Source: Campylobacterota bacterium (GTDB taxonomy: Bacteria > Campylobacterota > Campylobacteria > Campylobacterales > Sulfurovaceae). From it: DNA of 11,563 nucleotides. Where the stretch lies: contig WFMX01000056.1 in NCBI GenBank assembly GCA_015488875.1, positions 1 to 11,563 of the forward strand. Direction: 5' to 3'. The notes beneath the pieces were generated by a model. That model was not told where the DNA came from and did no database searches. It saw only the letters and a list, made by a program, of their open reading frames with translations. Shown here piece by piece: positions 6,422-11,563 of this stretch. How positions within the stretch are numbered: position 1 is the stretch's first letter; each line of letters starts with the position of its first letter. The translations under genes were made by a program, and so were the position numbers.

Positions 6422-8745
6422 TTTGTTGCCTCAATTTTTTCTGATAATTTTAGTGAATATAGAGATATGCCCAATACTCTTCTATCCTTTGAGTATCCTA
6501 TCTCGTATGGTGACACTGCATTTGGTATCTCAATATCTATAGTGATATTTTTTTCACCATTTGCGATGATTTGTGGCGGTATATCTATGGAGTAGAAGTC
6601 TGCATATTGCTGTATAATACTTTTATGCAAAACCTCTCTGCCGTTGATGTGAATAATCAAATCTTTTGGTGATTTCTTTAGTGCATTATATACACCAAAC
6701 TTCATCTCTAGTAGATATCTCTTTTGACTAGATAGTATATTTGACAACACTATCTTGGCTTTGAGTTGTGACCATATAGCACTTTTACCAAACTGATACC
6801 ATCCATCCGTTATCAAATCAGGAGCTATTTCAGAATCTCTATCGAAGTATATCTCTCTGTTTATCTCAAAATGGTGTTTTATCTTGTATAGGCAAGCATT
6901 CATATTGGTATGCACTGGGCTACTGTGGTATATATCATCCGTATTTCTTCTCCACCATAGAGGCATAGAGAGTCTGTCTATAAATATCAGATTATCTCTC
7001 TTTATGAGGCAACTATTGGTTGAGAGTATGAGTAGATTATCATCTTTTAATAACTTTTGGGAGATAGACATATCGTCTTTTATCTCTTTCGATGCAATCT
7101 CTTGGTAATTGTCTACATCCAAACCTGTAACATACATGCCTCTATATAGAAGCTGTTCAGGATTAAAAATCCCATAATGCAAATCCCTATCATAGACGAC
7201 TGCTACTTTTCGCCCATCATTCACTCTATTGGCGAGCCAAGGGAAAAATTTGGATGAACCTTTGAGATAGCCTTCACTTGTGACTATATTGTGTAGATGC
7301 AGATTGATAGAGTATAGGAATAGTATAGAGAAAGGTACTACAGTCAAGAGATTTGAAATTGTGTGACTATATCTGAGCTTCAATAGGATATTGTACCACA
7401 ATCCAACCATAGCAGATATAGCTATAAGGTGGACAAGGAGATACTCCGAAAAGTAATACCTATGCCAATAAAGTAACATCTCGTGCTGATCTATGGCACT
7501 TACATTTTGCATCACAAATGGTACAGTAAAGATGGAATAAAATACGACTACTATCAGAGAAAATCTATCTCCCCTGAGTGCCTTTATGTATAGATATACC
7601 ATGCCTATGATAGCTAGTAGTGCTAATGGCATACCAAGGTCGGAACGCAATAGACCAAATTCGTTGAGATATAGGAGTTTTGCAAACGGTATACCATTTT
7701 TGTGAGCAAAAAATAGAGATGTAGATATCTTGAATAGTACAGATAACACAACTATGGTTTTATAAAAATCAAACCACCCTACTCTAATCTTTTTGATGAA
7801 AAAAAGTGAAGCTATAAATATAGCACTTGCAAGATAAAATATCATAGCAAGTGAGCTAATAGTAATATGTGGCATTATCCTACGATACTGCATGCCTATA
7901 AGATACTTCTCTTTTATCTCTAGTGAGTAATGTAGCGAGATAGAGAGTACTACCATTCCTGCTGCTATAAGTAGAGCTGATTTGAGATTTTTATGATTGT
8001 ATAGAGAATATAAAGAGATAAAGCCTAGCATTATAAATATGAAAACAGAGCTGCCTCTACTCATAGGAAGTAGAAGTAATAGCAGATATAATGGCACTAT
8101 ATCTATATATTGAAGCTTCGCTTTCTTGCTTAGTCTTATAGAGTAGTAGATGAGTATAAGCATCAATAATTGCCATATCGGCTCAGAGAATGTAGTCTTT
8201 GATAGCCATATATCTAGTGGTACCATCTGCACTAGTACAATGGTAGCAAATGCTATAGTGGGAGTAAGTAGATACTGTTTGAGTAGATGATAAATACTAA
8301 GTAAAACCATGATATGTACTATCACTTCTATGAGGGCAATATGTTCATATCCAAATAATTTAAAACCTATGGCACTCACAGCTGATGCGAGAGGTAGGAA
8401 TATGCCTATGTCATCACCTTTGAGTACAGAGCTGACACCTGCCCAATAGTAGTCTGAAGCATCTCCTATCAAAAACGATGCTTCAAATGGCTCTAGCCTT
8501 TGTGACATATAGAGTACTACAAAAAATACAATAGCCAAAGTAGCATATAGGGTAGATCCAAAATCTTCCATCAAGTCGTTATGGAGGGATTTGAACATCA
8601 ATGCTAAAGCGGTGATAATAAGGGCAAATGATACATAATAAAATGACTGCATGCCAGTAAGATAGCTAGCCATAGCCACAAGTAGAGATACTACTGCTAC
8701 TATACTACCGCTATAGAAGTAGTCCGATTTGGTTCTTGTAATCAT
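6418..8745 (-). CDS. Large GT-C-like membrane glycosyltransferase with C-terminal beta-rich domain
   Basis: This 775-residue protein has about a dozen hydrophobic segments between residues 12 and 485. A first large loop carries GDASDYYW (94-101), where GT-C enzymes place their catalytic acidic residue. A second conserved-looking patch is LSKTTFSEP (181-189), and the last loop includes HRYYFSEYL (428-436). The outside domain (490-775) is soluble. Its end contains DGWYQFGKSAIWS, then NGREVLH, and then PNAVSPYEIGYSKDRRVLGI (741-760), which resembles the DUF7024-type domain attached to some bacterial GT-C proteins; this is recall from memory. The likely reaction is transfer of sugar from a polyprenyl-phosphate donor in the periplasm. 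The donor could be supplied by the GT2 encoded next, which overlaps by 4 nt. The start is secure: TAAGGA (8752-8757) lies 6 nt before the ATG. No named family member is recognised with certainty. Confidence 0.72.
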   Translation of the reverse strand: MITRTKSDYFYSGSIVAVVSLLVAMASYLTGMQSFYYVSFALIITALALMFKSLHNDLMEDFGSTLYATLAIVFFVVLYMSQRLEPFEASFLIGDASDYYWAGVSSVLKGDDIGIFLPLASAVSAIGFKLFGYEHIALIEVIVHIMVLLSIYHLLKQYLLTPTIAFATIVLVQMVPLDIWLSKTTFSEPIWQLLMLILIYYSIRLSKKAKLQYIDIVPLYLLLLLLPMSRGSSVFIFIMLGFISLYSLYNHKNLKSALLIAAGMVVLSISLHYSLEIKEKYLIGMQYRRIMPHITISSLAMIFYLASAIFIASLFFIKKIRVGWFDFYKTIVVLSVLFKISTSLFFAHKNGIPFAKLLYLNEFGLLRSDLGMPLALLAIIGMVYLYIKALRGDRFSLIVVVFYSIFTVPFVMQNVSAIDQHEMLLYWHRYYFSEYLLVHLIAISAMVGLWYNILLKLRYSHTISNLLTVVPFSILFLYSINLHLHNIVTSEGYLKGSSKFFPWLANRVNDGRKVAVVYDRDLHYGIFNPEQLLYRGMYVTGLDVDNYQEIASKEIKDDMSISQKLLKDDNLLILSTNSCLIKRDNLIFIDRLSMPLWWRRNTDDIYHSSPVHTNMNACLYKIKHHFEINREIYFDRDSEIAPDLITDGWYQFGKSAIWSQLKAKIVLSNILSSQKRYLLEMKFGVYNALKKSPKDLIIHINGREVLHKSIIQQYADFYSIDIPPQIIANGEKNITIDIEIPNAVSPYEIGYSKDRRVLGISLYSLKLSEKIEATK

Positions 8746-8772
8746 ATCAAATCCTTAGATGGGTAGAAAATG

Positions 8773-8877
8773 TACCTATGTCTCCATGCCAATTCATTGG
8801 CATCGGGCTAAGCCATTGTTTCCGATGAGTTTGCCCGATGTACACTATATCATAAGGTATTTGGCAATGCCAAACCT
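8773..8877. repeat. Nested inverted repeats in the gap between gmd and the GT-C gene
   Basis: The 156-nt gap holds several perfect dyads. ATGCCAA-TTCA-TTGGCAT is at 8786-8803. CATCGGGC (8801-8808) pairs with GCCCGATG (8833-8840). TTTGGCA-A-TGCCAAA is at 8860-8874, bordered by AGGT (8855-8858) and ACCT (8874-8877). An outer near-match of TACCTATG (8773-8780) to CATAAGGTA (8851-8859) has one bulge. Positions 8761-8880 are about 44% G+C by my count, against about 35% in the 60 bases I counted in the neighbouring gene (8581-8640). Some stems overlap and so are mutually exclusive. It could be a structured 5' leader, an operator cluster, or a decayed REP/MITE-like element. No reading frame is supported in it. 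Confidence 0.65.
8844..8873 (-). promoter_or_regulatory. Possible internal promoter for the four-gene glycosyltransferase operon
   Basis: On the minus strand TTGGCA (8868-8873) and TATAGT (8844-8849) are each one mismatch from consensus, with an 18-bp spacer. Transcription would start near 8837 and give a leader of about 90 nt carrying the TGCCAA dyad. The -35 box is one half of the TTTGGCA-A-TGCCAAA palindrome, which would be a natural place for a repressor or activator. Read-through from gmd is an alternative. Confidence 0.4.
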
Positions 8878-8901
8878 ACGAAGTACACGAGGGTCAACTA
8901 A

Positions 8902-9936
8902 CTAAAAAAAGAAACCGATCTCGTTGCGTCTCAAATCTTCTTTGACCATCATAGCACAAAGCTCTTCAAGTGAAGTTTTTGGTTCCCATCCAAGCTCATC
9001 TTTTGCTTTTTTCGGATCGCCTATCAAGAGTTCCACTTCGGCTGGTCTATAAAATTTTGGATTGACTCTCACTACAATTTCGCCTGTGGCTTTGTCTATA
9101 GCCGTCTCGTTCTCACCGCTACCTCTAAACTCTAGCTCTATATCTACTGCCTTAAATGCCATAGTGACGAATTCTCTTACGGTCTCAGTCCTATTGGTAG
9201 CTAGTACATACACATCAGGCTTGTCAGCTTGAAGCATCAAATACATACCCTCTACATACTCCTTAGCAAAACCCCAATCTCTCTTGGCATCTAAATTTCC
9301 CAACTCTAGCTTGTCTAACTTGCCCAATTTTATCTTCGCCACACCATCGGTGATCTTTCTCGTAACAAATTCCAAACCTCTAAGTGGCGATTCGTGGTTA
9401 AACAATATACCGCTACATCCAAATATATCATATGACTCTCTATAGTTTATCACCATCCAGTGAGCATATAGTTTCGCTACACCATATGGACTTCTAGGAT
9501 AAAATGGTGTTGATTCTATCTGTGGGATAGACTGTACTTCGCCAAACATTTCAGAAGTTGATGCTTGATAAAATCTTATCTTTGGATTGACTACTCTTAT
9601 AGCCTCTAGTAGATGCACACACCCCAAACCTGTGATATGAGCAGTCGCCAATGGCTGGTCAAAAGATACTCCCACAAAGCTCTGTGCTGCTAAGTTATAT
9701 ATCTCATCTGGCTGAATATCCATCACCATTCTAATAGAGTTTGACTGATCTGTCAAATCATACTCTATGAGGTGGAGATTTGGATTTTTATCTATACCCA
9801 ATTCCTCTATCCGCCAAAAGTTTACTGATGATGTACGACGATATGTACCATAAACTTCATATCCCTTATCCAATAGTAGCTCTGCTAGATAAGCTCCATC
9901 TTGACCTGTAATACCTGTGATAATTGCTTTTTTCAT
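8902..9936 (-). CDS. gmd: GDP-mannose 4,6-dehydratase
   Basis: The 344-residue enzyme converts GDP-D-mannose to GDP-4-keto-6-deoxy-D-mannose in the cytoplasm, the entry step to GDP-fucose, GDP-rhamnose, perosamine and related sugars. It is an extended SDR. The cofactor-binding motif TGITGQDG spans residues 7-14, and YRRTSS (32-37) follows, as is usual for NADP-binding Gmd. The active site has Thr127 and Glu129 in STSEMFG and the Tyr151/Lys155 pair in YGVAKLYAHW. NHESPLRG and KRDWGFAKEYVEGM are the expected substrate and dimer segments. Its length is normal for the family. It is transcribed toward the glycosyltransferase genes. No GDP-fucose synthase, Rmd reductase or aminotransferase is next to it, so the final sugar is undefined here. 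An extended -10 promoter lies about 32 nt upstream; the ribosome-binding site is weak. Confidence 0.95.
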   Translation of the reverse strand: MKKAIITGITGQDGAYLAELLLDKGYEVYGTYRRTSSVNFWRIEELGIDKNPNLHLIEYDLTDQSNSIRMVMDIQPDEIYNLAAQSFVGVSFDQPLATAHITGLGCVHLLEAIRVVNPKIRFYQASTSEMFGEVQSIPQIESTPFYPRSPYGVAKLYAHWMVINYRESYDIFGCSGILFNHESPLRGLEFVTRKITDGVAKIKLGKLDKLELGNLDAKRDWGFAKEYVEGMYLMLQADKPDVYVLATNRTETVREFVTMAFKAVDIELEFRGSGENETAIDKATGEIVVRVNPKFYRPAEVELLIGDPKKAKDELGWEPKTSLEELCAMMVKEDLRRNEIGFFF

Positions 9937-9967
9937 ATTTGAGTCTTTGTCTAAAAAATTGATAGAT

Positions 9968-9976
9968 ATTATACCA
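9968..9976 (-). promoter_or_regulatory. gmd: Extended -10 promoter of gmd
   Basis: The minus strand reads TGGTATAAT, a perfect TATAAT (9968-9973) with the TG extension at the correct distance. No convincing -35 box is found 17 bp upstream (9991-9996 reads GAGTAT), as is usual for extended -10 promoters. The distance to the gmd ATG is about 31 nt. Confidence 0.65.
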
Positions 9977-9992
9977 AAATTTAAATTTAAAT
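9977..9992. promoter_or_regulatory. AAATTT tandem repeats in the divergent gmd / tsaD-operon gap
   Basis: The run AAATTTAAATTTAAAT has a 6-bp period, is self-complementary in part, and abuts the extended -10 box of gmd on its upstream side. It could act as an UP-like or bendable spacer. The function is an inference. Confidence 0.35.
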
Positions 9993-10003
9993 ACTCTTTT
10001 CTA

Positions 10004-10032
10004 TTGCTCTTCTAAGAAAATATCGTTATGAT
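10004..10032 (+). promoter_or_regulatory. Possible promoter for the small membrane protein / tsaD operon
   Basis: TATGAT (10027-10032) is a one-mismatch -10 box, 17 bp after TTGCTC (10004-10009), a weak -35. It is placed 29 nt before the ATG at 10062. If it is used, the transcript would start near 10039, downstream of the alternative TTG codon at 10032, which favours the ATG start. Confidence 0.4.
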
Positions 10033-10061
10033 TGTATCACAAAAAAAGCAGGATATCACAA

Positions 10062-10289
10062 ATGTGTCTCATAGTCACCATAATCATGGCATACTTAGCC
10101 ATAGCCAATCTCATAGCAGGAAATTTAGTGGCTGGTCTACTTCAGAGTGCGATTGCATTACTATTTTTACTTCTACTTATCAGAAACATATATATGACTT
10201 TACAATATAAAAAAGGCTGTAGTGTAAATGGATGTAAAATCACAGATACTATAGCCCAATTTTTTAGGAGAGATAGAGATGATACTTAG
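10062..10289 (+). CDS. Small two-helix membrane protein of unknown function
   Basis: This 75-residue protein has no family I can name. It is hydrophobic at about residues 3-20 and 22-45, followed by a short charged cytosolic or periplasmic tail containing a Cys-X4-Cys pair (Cys53 and Cys58 in GCSVNGC) and ending in an RRDRDD cluster. I choose the ATG at 10062 because AGGA at 10050-10053 lies 8 nt before it. A TTG at 10032 would add ten residues but has no good ribosome-binding site. The last 11 nt overlap the start of tsaD, so the two are translated from one message. The overlap and clean reading frame support a real gene; function is not visible. Confidence 0.68.
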   Translation: MCLIVTIIMAYLAIANLIAGNLVAGLLQSAIALLFLLLLIRNIYMTLQYKKGCSVNGCKITDTIAQFFRRDRDDT

Positions 10290-11295
10290 TATAGAGTCTA
10301 GTTGTGACGATAGCTCTATAGCCATCACGACCATAGCAAACAAAAAGCTTATCTTTCACAAAAAGATATCACAAGAGCAAGAGCATTCACGCTATGGCGG
10401 AGTAGTTCCAGAGCTAGCTAGTAGGCTACATGCGGTCGCACTTCCTCAGATATTAGAGGAGTGCAAAGAGTACTTCCCGCACCTCAAAGCGATAGCAGTC
10501 ACCAATCAGCCAGGTCTAGGTGTGACACTTTTGGAGGGTATAGCTATGGCAAAGACCTTATCTATACTCTTAGAGATACCTCTCATAGCAGTACATCATC
10601 TCAAGGCTCATATATATTCACTATTTATAGAAAAGGACAGTATAATTCCTCTATTGGTGCTACTGATATCTGGAGGTCACACTCAAGTGATCCGTGTAGA
10701 GAGTTTGGGCAGAATGGAGATACTAGCCACTAGTATGGATGATAGTGTTGGTGAGAGCTTTGATAAGTGTGCCAAGATGATGGGACTAGGCTACCCAGGT
10801 GGTCCAATAGTAGAAAAACTAGCAAAAGACGGCGATGAGGATAGATTTGATTTTCCTGTACCACTACGAAACTCCCCACTCATAGCATTTTCACTATCAG
10901 GACTCAAAAATGCCGTCAGGCTACAGGTAGAAAAGTGTAGAGATGAGAGTGGCGATATATCACTACAAGACCAACGAGACATATCAGCATCATTCCAAAA
11001 AGCGGTCAAACTACACCTACTACAAAAGAGTAAAAAGATATTTGCTAAGGAGTCCATATCTGATTTTGCCATAGTAGGCGGAGCAAGTGCCAACAGATAC
11101 ATAAGAGATGGATATCTAAAGCTATGTAGGGAGTTTGGCAAAAGATTGCATAGTGTACCATTGGAGTATTGCTCAGACAATGCCGCTATGGTAGGCAGAT
11201 ACGCTATAGACGCATACCACAACGGTGATTTCACAGATCCAAACGAGATAGATGTAGTTACTACAAAAAAGTATGATAATGGCACTCTACTGTAA
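10279..11295 (+). CDS. tsaD: tRNA N6-adenosine threonylcarbamoyltransferase TsaD
   Basis: The 338-residue ASKHA-fold protein transfers the threonylcarbamoyl group from TsaC-made threonylcarbamoyl-AMP to A37 of tRNAs reading ANN codons, working with TsaB and TsaE in the cytoplasm. The N-terminus has SIESSCDD (4-11). The metal-binding HxxxH motif is His107 and His111 in HHLKAH. LISGGHTQ (129-136) and DDSVGESFDKCAKMMGLGY (154-172) with YPGGP follow. FSLSGLKNAV (205-214), VGGASANRYIR (266-276) and CSDNAAM with metal-ligand Asp300 complete the signature. The length is standard and no key residue is missing. AGGAGA (10266-10271), 7 nt before the ATG, fixes the start inside the preceding small gene. 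A double stop TAATAA ends it. Its tRNA-Lys substrate gene, as it happens, is also in the window. Confidence 0.97.
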   Translation: MILSIESSCDDSSIAITTIANKKLIFHKKISQEQEHSRYGGVVPELASRLHAVALPQILEECKEYFPHLKAIAVTNQPGLGVTLLEGIAMAKTLSILLEIPLIAVHHLKAHIYSLFIEKDSIIPLLVLLISGGHTQVIRVESLGRMEILATSMDDSVGESFDKCAKMMGLGYPGGPIVEKLAKDGDEDRFDFPVPLRNSPLIAFSLSGLKNAVRLQVEKCRDESGDISLQDQRDISASFQKAVKLHLLQKSKKIFAKESISDFAIVGGASANRYIRDGYLKLCREFGKRLHSVPLEYCSDNAAMVGRYAIDAYHNGDFTDPNEIDVVTTKKYDNGTLL

Positions 11296-11323
11296 TAAGG
11301 AACCATACAAGACGATTGTCATT

Positions 11324-11343
11324 ATGTGGCTCTAGTACCACAT
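11324..11343. terminator. Weak hairpin between convergent tsaD and trpA
   Basis: ATGTGG (11324-11329) pairs with CCACAT (11338-11343) across an 8-nt loop in the 50-bp convergent gap. The stem is short and no T-tract follows on either strand, so termination here is only a possibility. Confidence 0.35.
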
Positions 11344-11345
11344 CG

Positions 11346-11563
11346 CTACTCATTTATCTTCTCTTTGATCTCCCTAGACAACTTTGATATCTTTGATATC
11401 TTAGTAGAATTGTCTATAGAATCATCCAATAGTATCTTGACAAACGCAGAGCCTACTATGACACCATCTACGCCTTTGGCTTTATCTTTTGCGGTATGTT
11501 CATCTACACCGAAGCCTACAAATACAGGTGTATCGGTGAACTCTCTTATATTTGCTATAGTGC
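11346..11563 (-). CDS. trpA: Tryptophan synthase alpha chain, C-terminal part (runs off the right edge)
   Basis: The minus strand is open from the window edge to a TAG at 11346-11348 and encodes the last 71 residues. TIANIREFTDTPVFVGFGVD is followed by DGVIVGSAFVK, which is the beta-7/beta-8 region of the TrpA TIM barrel. There the GFG loop and the GVIVGSA segment bind the phosphate of indole-3-glycerol phosphate. TrpA cleaves that substrate to indole and glyceraldehyde 3-phosphate and passes indole to TrpB. The roughly 190 N-terminal residues, with the catalytic Glu and Asp, lie outside the window. The tail holds a KISKIS repeat from a 9-bp tandem duplication (11383-11400). It is convergent with tsaD. 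Confidence 0.92.
   Translation of the reverse strand, partial: TIANIREFTDTPVFVGFGVDEHTAKDKAKGVDGVIVGSAFVKILLDDSIDNSTKISKISKLSREIKEKINE

Noticed and set aside
8861..8880. TTGGCA elements in the gmd/GT-C gap as possible sigma-54 (-24/-12) promoters.
   Set aside because: On both strands the required GC at the -12 position is not at the correct 10-bp distance from the GG.
8757..8885. Insertion sequence or CRISPR array in the repeat-rich gap.
   Set aside because: There are inverted repeats but no transposase frame, no target-site duplication that I can see, and no regularly spaced direct repeats.
10028..10210. A 60-codon plus-strand frame beginning at the ATG at 10028.
   Set aside because: It overlaps the better-supported small membrane protein in another frame, is His/Ser-rich without structure, and has no good ribosome-binding site.
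10791..11306. A 171-codon open frame on the minus strand over tsaD.
   Set aside because: TsaD on the plus strand has all family motifs across this stretch, and the antisense frame has a Ser/Leu-rich composition typical of shadows.

Overview
The window looks like a chromosomal segment of a campylobacterotal (epsilonproteobacterial) organism, probably an environmental relative of Sulfurimonas, Sulfurovum or Sulfuricurvum. The reasons are the low GC content, heavy use of ATA, AGA and CTA codons in every gene, small periplasmic c-type cytochromes, short intergenic gaps and ATGA-type gene overlaps. The genus is an inference. Composition and codon use look uniform across the window, and no transposase, integrase or CRISPR array is visible.

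Layout. (1) Positions 10-226 (minus) hold tRNA-Lys(UUU) and tRNA-Asp(GUC) in one transcript, behind a perfect TTGACA-17-TATAAT promoter at 261-289. (2) A small exported mono-haem cytochrome c (328-696, minus) diverges from a short, PTA-less malic enzyme (768-2039, plus). The malic enzyme is followed after 49 bp by a DUF2868-type membrane protein (2089-3486, plus). (3) This convergent block meets a minus-strand glycan cluster at a 12-bp perfect hairpin (3494-3536). In reading order the cluster is gmd (9936-8902), a 156-nt structured gap, a large GT-C-like membrane glycosyltransferase (8745-6418), a DPM1-type GT2 (6421-5495), a GT4-type glycosyltransferase (5498-4431) and a flippase-like LPG_synthase_TM protein (4434-3523). 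The last four genes overlap by 4 nt at every junction. (4) Divergent from gmd, on the plus strand, a small two-helix membrane protein (10062-10289) overlaps tsaD (10279-11295). (5) The 3' end of trpA (11346-11563, minus) enters from the right edge and converges on tsaD.

How the genes may work together. The glycan cluster suggests a membrane-coupled pathway. Gmd makes GDP-4-keto-6-deoxymannose. The GT2 protein, with two C-terminal helices, probably charges a polyprenyl phosphate with a sugar. The GT-C protein would then transfer sugar from such a lipid donor on the periplasmic side, and the GT4 enzyme would act in the cytoplasm. The flippase-like protein may move or organise lipid intermediates. 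No reductase for the Gmd product, no O-antigen polymerase and no ABC or Wzx transporter is present in the window, so other parts must lie elsewhere. This cluster and its structured leader are the least conventional part of the window. The rest is housekeeping: translation (tRNAs, TsaD), central carbon metabolism, tryptophan synthesis and electron transfer.
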